NCBI GenBank assembly: GCA_024138015.1
Contig: JAMXBB010000009.1
Span: forward strand, 87,686,685-87,750,684
Direction: 5' to 3'
Source of the DNA: Lumnitzera littorea
Taxonomy: Eukaryota > Streptophyta > Magnoliopsida > Myrtales > Combretaceae
Length of the DNA: 64,000 nt
Positions 23,727-35,854 of the stretch are shown here, in pieces. The position numbers and the translations under genes were made by a program. The notes beneath the pieces were generated by a model. It was not told where the DNA came from, did not search any database, and saw only the letters and a program-made list of their open reading frames with translations. Each line of letters starts with the position of its first letter. The first letter of the stretch is position 1.

Positions 23727-24322
23727 AGCTCGATTGAGCTTGAGTTACTTAAGTAGTAAATCAAGCCAAGCTCGAGTTTTAAAATACTAAGCTCACCAGG
23801 TTCAATAGCCTAATCAAGCTTGGTATAATTTTTAATATATTAAATTATAAATGAATTTGATATCAATTGGGGAAAACTTATAAAAAGTTTAAGCTAATAG
23901 AATCAAGATCAATTAAGCTCAAACTTACCATATGTATTTTCGAGTTGACCTCAAGCCTAAAATTTAAAGCCTGATCAAACTCAAGCTTCGAGTTCTTTAA
24001 GTTATCAAGTACTCGAGCCTAGTACTGTATCAATTCAACCCGATTCAATTATACCCATAAATAAAGAGAAGACAAATCTCTTGCACTCAATAAGTACAAA
24101 GGAGAGCCAAAAAAACACATGGAAACACAATTTCCAAAGTTTATTTAATTATTGATATTTTCCATGCATTTTACCATAAACTTCCATGTATTATGCATCA
24201 CAAGAAATAAAGTTAATGTTCTATCATAGCCGATGGCTCCTTAATGTCTCTTAAATTCTTTATATCTACGATTAGCTAGATGCAAATCACTTACTTTAGT
24301 AGTAAAAGAAGATATAACAAAT
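23727..24322. other. AT-rich intergenic flank
   Basis: No gene. Contains repeated caagctcgag-like words (23727-24040), a low-complexity repeat also seen just left of element B (5070-5123), consistent with being the split insertion target. Confidence 0.4.
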
Positions 24323-24680
24323 GCAATATTGATGTTATAGAGAACATGAAATTTTATCACTACATGAAAAAACATTAATGCTTGACATATATCATATATA
24401 ATTTTAAGAAGAATGTGTATGCTTTTTGTTATTGGGTAAAGAAATTGAAGGACCGAAGGCTATTTATAATAGACTAGGATGGTCCTTTGTGCGTTGCAAT
24501 GTAATATTGATGTTATAGAGAACTTAAAAATTTATTTTTGCATGAAAAATACTAGTACCTAACATGTGTCATGTGTGATTGTAAGTAGAATGTGCATATG
24601 CTTTTTATTTTTGGGTAAAAAAATTGAAGGAATGAAAGCTATTTATGATAGCCTAGGATAATGCTCTATGCATTGCAAAT
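24323..24680. repeat. Two-unit tandem duplication, about 178 bp
   Basis: Unit 1 starts gcaatattgatgttatag at 24323 and unit 2 starts gtaatattgatgttatag at 24501. Further matches include attgaaggaccgaaggctat (unit 1) with attgaaggaatgaaagctat (unit 2), and gactaggatggtccttt with gcctaggataatgctct. Confidence 0.75.
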
Positions 24681-25960
24681 GGCAAAGTGATGCACTACAT
24701 CACTAATTTCTACTAGGATGGTCTTACATTGTGTTTGGATTGAAGCGAAAAAAAAAAAAAAATGAGAGGGGAAGAATTAAGAAGAAACATTTATTTCCTA
24801 ATTCCTTCCCCTTATTTGAAGAAAGAAAATTTTGCTAAAAATTTTTCATGAGCCCCATCAAAAATCTTTCCATCCAATTTGGAGAGAATTGAGAAAGAAA
24901 ATGTTTGAATTTATTTAAATACTCTTTCACTAAAAAGGAATTATGAAATTTTAAGAGTATTTTGGTACTTTACCTAACTTTAAAAAAAAAAATCTAATAC
25001 ACTTTCCATTTACAATCATTCCTCTCTATTTTCTTTTTATCTATATAAGTATTTTCCCTCCATTTCTTTTCTCTCAATTTCTTTCCTTCCAACTACCTTT
25101 CTTCTTACCAAACATAGTGTCAATCTCTTTCATCCACTCCCCACACATACCTCAGTAAATTTTAGAATCTTGACTCCTTTTGTACATACTTTTCATTCTA
25201 GTTATTTTATGTTTTTTTTTTTTTTAAGGTGGCTCCAACAAGGTCTACGGGCCAAAGGGTCGAACTCTCTCGGGACCAAAAGATCCCAACGGGTCACCCT
25301 AGTAGGGAATCGTCCATGTCAGGCCTGTTTTAGGCCAAAAACCTGTCTAGGACTGACTTCTAGTGATCTTATCCTTTCGTTTCAATTGAAAATTGAATCA
25401 CCTTGAGAAAGATACACTTTGATAGCGTCACACCATTGCAAATTGCTTGTATGTATCGTGCGAATCCTTCATTGTTCGAGGCCTACTATCTATTCGTATT
25501 AATAAAAAGACAGGGTCACGTTACGAGAGTTCATGCATGAGGGACAATGTTCGATTAAGTCAAAAAGTATCCTTGATATACGTCCCCCGCAGTGATGACC
25601 AGCATAGAAAATCAAAGCTATATCATGAGATTGATTTGTTTCTTTTTCCTCTTAAAACTATTTGTATTAATTAATATTTACGTTAAGATTTTTTAGATTT
25701 TGAGAAAACAAGGCTTCTTTTTAAAAAAAATAATAACAATAATGGTCGGGAACCCGATTTGAGATACGATTGGGGATAGGCGATTCTCATACATTTTGGT
25801 CCCTGCATTGGATTTCTGTAAAACAATTCAGGTAGTGGAGTTGGGCAACCACACAAGACAGATCTTGACAAGAAAAAGGGAACGGAAGAGCAAAAGATGT
25901 GTAATTGAACTGCTATCGCTTTAGTTGGTGGTTACAGGCAGTTTGATAAAATCGGACTAT
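24681..25960. other. Intergenic region downstream of MET1
   Basis: No coding region supported. Mostly AT-rich. A GC-richer block at 25227-25600 follows a T14 run at 25212-25225. Read on the minus strand it ends in poly(A) and has a GTTCGACCC word at 25257-25265, so it may be a small retroposon. No assignment is possible from sequence alone. Confidence 0.4.
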
Positions 25961-25966
25961 TTTATT
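25961..25966 (-). terminator. MET1 polyadenylation signal candidate
   Basis: AATAAA on the minus strand, 64-69 nt after the MET1 stop codon (26030). Confidence 0.5.
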
Positions 25967-26029
25967 TGTAGAGTTATATTGAGATAGAATCTGCAAGAAT
26001 TTCTAAAATGTGCAGCATACTTCTTCTCT

Positions 26030-29000
26030 TCACATTTGCTTCTTGCTGTCCATTGCTTCCTTGAGCTTTTGGCCCAGTGCATATGCCAGAGGAGGAGGAA
26101 CTGCATTACCAATCTGTCTGTGCTTGCTGTGAATGTTGCCATCGAAACGGTAGCTGTCGGGAAATCCCTGCATGAATAGGCAAAGATTTCTTCAGATGAT
26201 TGCTACAAACACACTTTGCTCAACCATGCAATTGAGAGCTTTTAACATGGGAAATCTTCAATAGTAAATACCCAAGAGCTTAGAAACTTCAGCTCATGAT
26301 GGCAACTTTTCTCCAGAACGCCAAAAAGGAAGTACAAACAAGATGTCCAACAAGTTGAAAACTCTGCCCATAATTGATTATAAGAAAAAGGAGAAAACCA
26401 TAGTTGTAAAGAGAGCTCACTTGAGATCGAGCACATTCCCGAACAGTGAGAATTCGGTCCTGCTCAGGGTGGAAACACATTCCCACTTTTCCCATAGGTT
26501 GAGGATCAGTAATGGAAGTTGGAAAATTTCCTTCCCACTCCAACCTTCCAAACAGACCCTTCCACTGATTGTGCCGCTTTGCTGTGTTTGGCAGGCACCA
26601 CGGTATCAAATCAACTACTTGTCCAGTGGATAATTTAACCTGCAGTTTTGCAATAACATTTTGAAATTCCCAGATGAAATCATCATGCATGCATACTCAC
26701 GGCGAGAATTAACTCATTCCTCACATACCTTTTCTTCAGGAAGATCACGCCAATCAGCACCTGGCCGCTTAGGTATTCTCTGGCATCGAATTAAATTCAG
26801 CTCATTCATTTCTTTGGATATATGGTCAGTCAAAACCATCATGCCCCCCCTTATTTTCTTTTGAAACCACGAGATGGGGTCACTTTGATACTGTATAAAG
26901 GGAAGAAAATAAACTTTGAAGTGAATACTATACATGATGGACCATAGATGTTCAAAGACATTCATTCTTCATCTTGTGCATTACCTCTATATTTGGGCAG
27001 GATGCTCCATTTCCTACAGGAGGAAGATCTCCAATAGTATCTCTCACAGTTATTGAACGGAAAGGAGCTCCACCAGCAGTGCTCCTAACAGCAGCATAAT
27101 GCACGTTTTGTGACAATGAGATTTTCAACTGGGGGGCAGAAAAGACATGCAGTGGCTCTGGCCACTCAGGGAGGGTCACTTCTGGTGAGGCAGCCCATAT
27201 AAATGCACGTTTTCGTGACTGAGAAACCCCATATGCTCCAGCCTCTAAGATACCAAATCTCACCTAAGCAAAGGGTAGACTTAGGAGCAATTAATGTCTT
27301 CCTAATTTGTAGGTAAGCTCAACATATTTTCTTTCATATGCATTAAGTTATCCAGGAATAGCTGGAACATACCTGATATCCCATTTCAAGGAGAGAAGCT
27401 AGAGTTAAACGGAAGGTTTGACCTTTGTTGAAGGACACAAAATTCCGCACATTCTCTAGAAGGAAGTATTTTGGCCTAAAGTACTCTGCAAACGATAGAA
27501 ATGCTAATATCATCTCACACTGAACTTTGCTCCATGTGCTTTGACTAAACCTATTCATCCCAGAGAAACCCTGAAGAAAAAGAAATTTTAATCCAAAAAT
27601 CAGTAATCCTTCAAATAATCATGATTTCAAAATGAAGAACACATAATTAGCACAAGACATCTCAGATTACCTGACATGGAGGACCTCCATTGATAAAATC
27701 CACTTCTCCTGGAAGTGGTAAGTTACTGATATCCTTCTCACTGAGGGATGCAGCAAGCTCAGCAGCTTCTGGAGTCGAAATGCAATCATCTATATCCCCA
27801 CACTTTTGCATTATGGCCCTGCCATCCATTCATGTTAAGCCCATCATCGAACTGATAAAACAATCTGGTGCCTGCCATAGCCATATTCATGTGCATGTAA
27901 AAGAACAATTTGTTACCTTAGAATCACGTTGCAGTTATTAACAAACATCAAAGATTCAGGATGGTTAAGTTTAAATGCATCTGCAGCAGGCTCGTCATAT
28001 TCGATTGCCCACTTTGTAATTGAAGCTCCTGAAATAATGTGCCAAAGTTGGAAGAGGTGATTTAGCTACAGAAGAAGCAAATACATATCCCGCATGACAA
28101 AAGTTCCAAAATAGACAAACCAGCTTTTTGTAATCCCTCTGACAGGCCACCACAACCAGCAAAAATATCTAAAGTGGCCAACCGGCTTTCATTGGAGATT
28201 TCTTTCTGCTGTCCCAGATCTAAATTGTCTTCTCCTTCTTTGCACTTTCCTTTTCTCTTTCTTGATGCAGCATCATTATCCACACTTACAGAGTACTTTA
28301 GTTTAATTTGAGCTGGCAGCTGTCATAAAAAAAGAAACAGAAAGGAAAACTATCAAACAATAAGTACAGTTTAATCAACATGCATCTAAGTTCTATAATA
28401 ATTTTGATAATCAAATTGGACATGCCTATTTTTTTAACAGAAATGGTTTTTTTCATGTTAGAGTAGCAATAATATATAACTGATTCTCTTTCCTTTTTTA
28501 CTTGGCAGAAGGATTTTTAGGGAACCCCTGAAAATAAGTTACCTGTTTGATAGATCCCTTGAGAGGATCGTATAGATGTTCACAATAGAAGATGTGCTGA
28601 AACATGGCTGGGGAATCACATGATGGAATATCACTTTTCTTTCTGACTTCACACTTCCCTTCTATATCCTCGACAAATAAGGTATGTGTTTCCTCGCTAT
28701 AGTAAACCTGAAAGTAAACATGTGGAAATTTTACAAATTAAGTATTCTAGAAAACCATCAAGTTGAATCAACTATTACTGAATAATACACCAGGAAATCA
28801 ACTCATGCATTATTATCACCTCCTGAATATCAGAACAATATGACTTCTCAGTCGAGATGTCCTCTGGCCTGTAAAACCTCCTTACTTTTATCTGAGTGGA
28901 TTGAATGCCATTCTTCTTGGATTCCTCTGGAACAATAATCTCCAGCAATTGACACACAGCAAATGCCTTCAGTCCCACGTTTCTCCCACTCTTGAAAGTT

Positions 29001-32000
29001 CCAGCATCAACTCTTCCTCCCATGTCAAAGCAAGAGGGAGTTATATAGACAAAATCATGGATGGAATACTCAATCCCATTATAGACAAAACCAGTCCAAG
29101 ATGAACTTAATTTGAATTTTTTCTTATCTTCCTCAGCTTCTCTTGTTTTGCACGAGCAGCAGAAGCCAGACCTAAGACCCAATGTATCAAAAGGAAGATT
29201 GAAAAAAGCACCTCTCTCAGGCCAGTACAAACTTTTACAGTAAAACTCAGGTGGGAGACCCTTGTTTTTTCTCTCTTCTGCTTTTGCTCGGTCTATTGCA
29301 TCAGCCTGGGCATCACTCTTCCTGTACTGATGTCCCCAGGGCCGTAAACGAAAATCTACTGAAACTGTTTGCTTTACATCCTCCAATGGAATATTTGAGC
29401 ACTCATTCAATAAGAACACCTCTCTTTCATTTGCAGCATTACCAAGAACAGTTTGAGTTCCGTGCATCATCATCCTTCCATGGAACAATTTCATTCCCTT
29501 GGATGTCTCGTACATGTATTCCACAAAATAGATTACAGAGAACTCATCTGATTCCTCAACTTCTAAAGAGACTGCACCACCCACAGCAATCGGTTCTCCA
29601 TGAACAACAGCTTGCTTGTAGAGAGCTTCACCAGAGGATCTTTTGCCTACAGAGTCCCCATCCCATCTTATATCTTTTTCTTTGGAGTGTGCCTTGGTTT
29701 GCCTAGGCACTGAACGAGTTTTCTGAGTTTCATCTGGAATCAGCAATGTCTCTACATTTTCATCCTCTTCATTATCCTCCTGCTCCTGCTCCTCCTCATC
29801 CTCTTCTTCTTTTGTTTCAACGGCCGTTTCCTCCTTCGTGTCCTCTGGTGAGTAATTTGAATAGTATTCACCCCAAATTCTGTTAATGAGTCTTGTTGTT
29901 GTCGCCTGCATGGCCTTTCTCTTAGGTGCAATAGGTCCCATGGTAGCTCTCGGGTTCAAATTTGGGAGACCCTTCAGCACAATCTTCTTCTTCTTCATAA
30001 GCCACTTGGTATGGTGTCTCTCCTCCATTTTCTTTGTAAGACCAACTATAAATGAACACTTCCTAAGCTTCTGGTCTGGATATTCTGCAAAAAGTTGCAG
30101 AATTATCTGCCCATGCACCACCACATATCTTTCAACTACTGCAGGATTGTTGGAAATATATGATTTGTGCGTTTTCTCAAACTCAGACACTTTCTTGTTA
30201 ACATCTGCAAAGGAAAGTTTGGACACTCGGGTTTGCTCTGTCAAAAGATTAATGATACTTATCCCCAGCGCTGCTGTTCTCAAAACAGTTTGATGCCATG
30301 GTGCATACTGCTTTGATGGTTCGCCTAGTCTATACCTGAGAAAATAGAGAAAAGTAGTTCACCCCATTGGTATTAAAGAACGGTCCGCTTGTTTAAGATA
30401 TTTAAGCACATTAATTAATCCCAACATATTGATATTTTGGTAATCCTAATGGCTCTTCAGCAATCCCATGTTTACTTATTATTGTTCATTTTGCTCCATG
30501 CATGATGGAGACTCAAGATAACCCCATGTAATCACATGCACATATTCCACATCCAATAATAATTTAAGAAACATCAATTCCTTTCAACTTTGTCCTACAT
30601 TACTATTGAATTTAGATTCACAACCATCTAATTTAAGAACCTAAGTTGATAAATTTGGTTATAGCCCCATAGGGATTAAATGCAGGTATATGTATTCAAA
30701 ATTTGGACATACTAGTCTTATACACAATTGATTTAGATGAGCAAGCATCTATATCTGAAAATTCAAGCAAATCTATCTAGCATGGCTTTTCTATTAATTA
30801 TTCAACGGGTTTCACAGCATCTCAATCAATAAACCGTTCTGTGAAAGTGCAAATGTGACATGAGAAAGTATAATAATCACATATGGTAAATATCAGCAAA
30901 AGGAAGCGCACATACCAAGCCATATCTGTCCGTATAGAAATGAAGATCATTTCATATCCATATTCGATCATCCATTCCTTGATTGCACTCAAATAAACCG
31001 GCATCCCATCCACCTTGTTTTTCCCAGAACCAGAAGAGGAAGACAGATTAGAATTAGAACCAATATGGAATCCACTTCCATCATCATCAGTCATAATACC
31101 AGAACCAAAGATGGTGACATCAATATCATCACATGGTTTCATTGGAAGAAGTTCCAAAGATATTAATCTAGAATCTGAGTCATAAAGTGCCCAGTTATGA
31201 AGCATACTTCGGGGTAGATAATCCGCATCAACTACATCAGCGGTGCTATCAAATACAACAAATTCATCGGCTTCCTCACTATCAGGCTTGTAATATGCAG
31301 GCAGCGGGTAGTCATTAGCTATTTCGTCTTCATTGATCTTTATGTAAAACTTGGTGGATGCAGGAGCCAAATTATGGCTCTTCTTTTGCTTCATGGATTG
31401 CCAGTACTCTTCTTCTTGCAGAAGTCTAGCTAACTTAGCATCCTCATCTTCCTCCAATTCTGAAGCAGACAGATTGTCTGGTCCTCCATCTGCAGGTTTT
31501 GCACCAATGACTATGCCTTTACCTGATGCCACTGGTTTTGTTGGCATGAAATTACCATGGCTCCTACCCTCATCTCTAAGAGCTGCAAGAACAGGCATCT
31601 CTACAAACATTTGCTCATTCTTTTTTGAGGTGTCATCTAAACCTATCAGTTGGTTAAAGATGAATTCACCCTGAGAGATAACAAAATCCCTGATAGATGC
31701 CCCGCTGGAAAAGTGCTTGCTTCCACTCATGGCACGTATAACTCCCGCAAGCAACTCATCAAGACTACAATCAGGGTTACCTCCAGCTGATAAAGAGAGT
31801 TTTCTATAAACTTCCACACATGCACAGGCTTTCTCGAAGAAATGATCATAATACTTCTTGTAGGTACCCGCAGGTTTAAGGCAGTCATAATCAGCAATAT
31901 CAGTTGAAAGCCAAATGACTGGAGAGCCATCTTCATAACCGGATATAGCCCATGTTTCTATACGCCCAAACCCCTCACACCGTACACCCCTCTCCTTATC

Positions 32001-33071
32001 ATTTTCCTTATCAGCAGACACCACAAGAGGTAGTATCAGACCAGTGATAAACAGATCGTCAACTTCTGACATCTCAAAGGGCTGCAGAACACCATCTGCA
32101 TCGTGCAAGATAAAGTCTGTCAGCCTTCTATTGGGTCGATCTTCTTCACCTTCTGAAGTCAGACCAATGGCATGAATCTCCTCTTCTGCCAACTTATCTT
32201 TCTTTTTCTCGACCATGGAAGACTTCTCATCGAGCCTGACAGATTTCTCCTTGAAATCAATACAGGCAGCAGCACGCCTGGGCATTTTCCGTGAACCAGC
32301 AGCTTGTTCTTCACTCTGCTGAGGTCCAGTTCTTTTCTTTTCTCTTGGTTTGGCTCTTGATTCCTTCTTAGCATTAGAAGCTGCAGCTTTTCCTTTACCT
32401 TTCTCGTTTCCCATTCCTAAGAAAGCAATACACGTTACACCAAATCAAAAACAAAAAATAGCAACACCTATTAATAAACTAAAACAAACGCAGAAAGAGT
32501 CCAATTAAATACAACTATCGCAATGCAGTAACTTGGACTCACCGCAATATTTCCACTAACAAGTGTCCTAGGACCCTTTTAAAGAACCGTTACGCAACTG
32601 ATTTCAAAGACTAACAATTACCAAATAAGACCGTCACTAAAACCCGTCCGTACAGTTCCAACCAACTGCCCTTAGCACACTTGTTAAAGCTGTTACCAAA
32701 ACCGTTACTGAAACGTCCCAACTATAGAAAAGAAATTTTGAAACTTGGTAATACAAACAAACCAAAAAAGCACACTTTCAAATCTCAACATTGAACTTTT
32801 AACGCAATAAATACAGCTTCACCTTTTCCTTTTTCTTTTTTTTTTTTTTAATTTCAAAATATATATATACATAACTCATTTTATAGTTACACAATAAATA
32901 AAATGAAATATTGAAATAAAAGCGTAATCAAAAAGGAATCTTTAAACAAAAACAGATTCTATTCTTAAGTAAGAAACCTGAGTCCGACGATGATTTCGAG
33001 TGATTATCACTGCTGCAAACGGTTTCGTTATCATTTGAAGCACCGGAGTCCAGAAGAACAGCAGATCCCAT
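26030..33071 (-). CDS. MET1: MET1-type maintenance DNA (cytosine-5) methyltransferase, 12 exons, apparently intact
   Basis: Copies CG methylation onto newly replicated DNA in the nucleus. Exons, minus strand: 33071-32978, 32416-30916, 30335-28820, 28707-28543, 28319-28121, 28028-27917, 27818-27671, 27570-27373, 27263-26985, 26890-26729, 26639-26421, 26167-26030. All introns are GT-AG and phases agree, giving 4731 nt and 1576 residues, usual for plant MET1. Basic N-terminus. Replication-foci domains at about 125-300 and 387-535; acidic linker at about 699-727; BAH domains at about 775-910 and 945-1090. Catalytic motifs: DIFAGCGG (1143-1150), GGPPCQ with catalytic Cys 1244, ENV (1284-1286), QSRKR (1326-1330), RECARSQGFPDSY (1525-1537) and IGNAVPPPLA (1550-1559). 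There is no CXXC finger, as in plants, and no chromodomain, which argues against CMT. The start is the first ATG giving an open exon 1. An internal ATG at 32414 is an alternative. Confidence 0.95.
30336..30915 (-). other. MET1 intron 2
   Basis: 580 bp, donor GTATGT at 30915, acceptor CAG at 30336-30338. It splits a Trp codon (residue 532) in an AWYRLG stretch. No embedded element seen. The open frame of exon 2 runs on past the donor to 30822 but the splice is required to keep homology. Confidence 0.85.
32417..32977 (-). other. MET1 intron 1
   Basis: 561 bp AT-rich intron between a 94-bp first exon and the large second exon. Donor GTTTCT at 32977, acceptor TTAG at 32417-32420. Phase 1. Confidence 0.75.
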
Positions 33072-33366
33072 TTCTCTCAAAGAAGAAAAACCTAACACTA
33101 CAAAACCCTAAAATTAACTACAGACACCGTTTGGAAAGAGAATGCGTGTGTTTATTTTTGTGCAAGAGAGACATTGTGGATGAAATTTATAGTGGGGGTT
33201 GGAGTAAGAATGAATGATAACAATGGGTAAGTTCAAAAAAATTTAAGACATTGCCTTGGGTTTTGTATGAGAAAAGATGAAAGAGATTGTGGCGGGAACA
33301 TGAATCTCCCCAAAACCAAAACTTGGCGCCACTCTGCCTTTCAGACAGTATAGATACTAGGTTAAA
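33072..33366 (-). promoter_or_regulatory. MET1 5' region: TATA box and E2F-like motifs
   Basis: On the minus strand a TATAAAT box lies at 33191-33185, about 115 bp upstream of the ATG. This implies a 5' UTR of roughly 85 nt. Further upstream are ggcgggaac (33291-33299) and ttggcgcc (33323-33330), both close to the E2F consensus (TTTSSCGC or its complement) but each one base off the strict plant form. E2F/RBR control of MET1 is established in Arabidopsis; here it is inferred from motifs only. Confidence 0.55.
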
Positions 33367-35854
33367 GATTGACTTGGATAAAAATGCAATAGGAAGCATT
33401 TGAACTCCCAGACACGCTACTGAAAAAATAAAAAATAAAAAGAGAGAGAGAAATAAAAATACAAATATCCAAATCATTTTTCTAATATCGTTATACTGAT
33501 AGGTCTCTTCGACAAAATCCACTAATCAACCATGGCACAAGCCCTGACTAAACATAAAAATCTTTTTTTGTTTTGTTTCGTTTTACTTTAATTGTTATAA
33601 AAAATAGAAATCCGACTTCTCTATCATATAATACTTTCATTTGACTTGTATTGTATTATAACAGTTTATTTTGTATATTTTTTTATTGTGTGGATAATCG
33701 ATATCTATTACTATTTGAATAAAAAACAACTTATTTTAACTATGATCATTACTCATGACACACTTTCTTATTATGCTTTATTCAGTGAAAAGATTTTAAA
33801 ATGAGTTGTGAAAAGAAATTAAAATGAGTTCAAAGTAAACTTAAAAGCATGCACTTGATATGAATTTTTTATTTTAAACTTACTTTTAGATGTTATTAGT
33901 TATTAATTGTTGATAATATGTACGATTTAAGATTCTATTATTAACCAATAAATAGATAATATTATTTTCATAACGGTTTATAAAAAACAATTACTCTTAA
34001 CGAATTATCATATTTGTTAAGCAGTTTTTAAATGAAAATTTGTTGGCTTACTTTACAAAAATAGTAATTAAAAATTTATATTCTAGGCCATGCAAGTTCT
34101 TTAGATAGGAAGATATATTTTCTAGAAGTTGCTCATAATTTTTAACGGTTTGCTAAGGAAAAAATATCAAGATATTGGTAAAATGAATAAATTATATGTT
34201 TATTTTATTAATAGAATTGTTTAAAATACTAAACCACATTTATTAACAAGAGTAAGTTATGTAAGTTTTTAAATTATCTTATAGTAAAATTGGGATCTGA
34301 AAGATAAATCTAAAATCTTCACAGTGGGCTACCAACTCACCAAACATCATTAAATGGAGTCAGAGTCTTGGGGCAATCTTTTTCGATATAATGAAATACT
34401 TGGAGTTTAAATATATTGAGTAGCAAATATTTATGCTTTAAATTGAGAAGTAAAATTAATATTATTATTTTATTATCGTAAGAAGAAAACAAAAAGCAAC
34501 AAGTATTATTTCTTTTTAGTGAAGTGGTTTGGAGAAAAGAGAGAAGAGATAAAATATATGATTCGATTGATTCAAATTTTGATATAATTTATCATTTAAT
34601 CTTGTTACTAACAACTGGCTATTAATAAATCAACTTACTCAAGATATTAACTTAAGATTGACCTGGATAAAAATGCAATAGGCTAATATGATAGTAAATA
34701 AAAAGAGAGAGAGAGAGAGAAAAATAAATAAATATTAAAAAATATGTAAATCATTTTTCTTACATTATTATACCAACAGGTCCCCTCAATCCAGTCAATA
34801 ATCTTATAGGTCCTGACTAAATATAAAAGCTTTTAACTTTTTTTGTCCATTTTAGTTTACATTAATAGTTATAATGAGGAGTAGGAATCGAACTTCTCTA
34901 TAGCACAATACTTTCACTTAACTTGTATTGTATTATTAGTTTATCATGTATATTTTCTTATGTGGTTAATTGATGTCTATTGTTATTTAGATAAAGAATA
35001 ATGTACTACTCATGTCACACATTCTTATTCTTTATTAAGTTGCAAAAGACTTTAAAATAAGTTTAAAAATTTCAAGTTATTTCTAGATGTTATTAGTTGT
35101 TAATTGTTTACATTGTGGATAATTCAAATTTCCATTATTAACAAATAAATAGATAACATTATTCTTATAACGATTTATAAAAAATGGCTACTCTTAATGA
35201 ATTATCGTACTTCTTAAACAGTTTTTAAATAATAAATGAAAATCTATTAGCTTACTTTATGAAATAGTAATCATACATTTGTATTCTATGCAATACAAGT
35301 TCTTTTCATAGGAAGATATTTTTTCTAAAAGTTGCTCATAATTTTTAACAGCTTGCTAAGGAAGAAAAAAATATTAAGATATTCCTAAAAAGAATAAATC
35401 ATATATTTATTTTATTAATAGAATTATTTAATCACATTTGTTAATAAGAGCAAGTTATCGTAAGACTTTAAATTATCTTATAGCAAAATTGGGATATAAA
35501 AGAAAAATCTAAAATCTTCAGCTAGCCCACCAACTCACCTAACATCATTGCACAAAATCTAAATGGAGGTACCAATAAAAGTTTTGGGACAAACTTTTTT
35601 CAGACACTATAAAGTAATCAAAGTTTAAATTATATGTCCTCTTCAAATATGATTAGTGCCAGATATTTACACTTTAGAATGGGAAGTAAAATTAATATTA
35701 TTTTATTATTGCAAGAAGAAACCAAAAAGCTTTTTCTTTTTAGTAAAGCAGATCGAAGAAAGAAGAGGAGAGGAGAAATAAAATAGACAGTTTAATTGAT
35801 TCGAATTTTGATATAATTTGTCATTTATCCTTGTTACTAACAACTAACTATTAA
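33367..35854. repeat. Tandem duplication of the MET1 upstream flank, unit about 1.29 kb
   Basis: Unit 1 is 33367-34655 and unit 2 is 34656-35854, the latter interrupted at its end by the copia element. Matching landmarks: gattgacttggataaaaatg (33367) with gattgacctggataaaaatg (34656); the agagagaga tract (33440, 34700); ccctgactaaacataaaa with tcctgactaaatataaaa; aattgggatctgaaag with aattgggatataaaag; ttgttactaacaactggct with ttgttactaacaactaact. The unit end reappears after the copia element at 46285 onward. No coding region. Confidence 0.85.

Noticed and set aside
29251..29706. A 151-codon open frame on the plus strand
   Set aside because: It is antisense to MET1 exon 3, which has clear BAH-domain coding on the other strand.
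30822..30915. Extension of the MET1 exon 2 frame past the splice donor
   Set aside because: A GT donor at 30915 and matching acceptor at 30336 restore the conserved AWYRLG stretch; the extension is intron.
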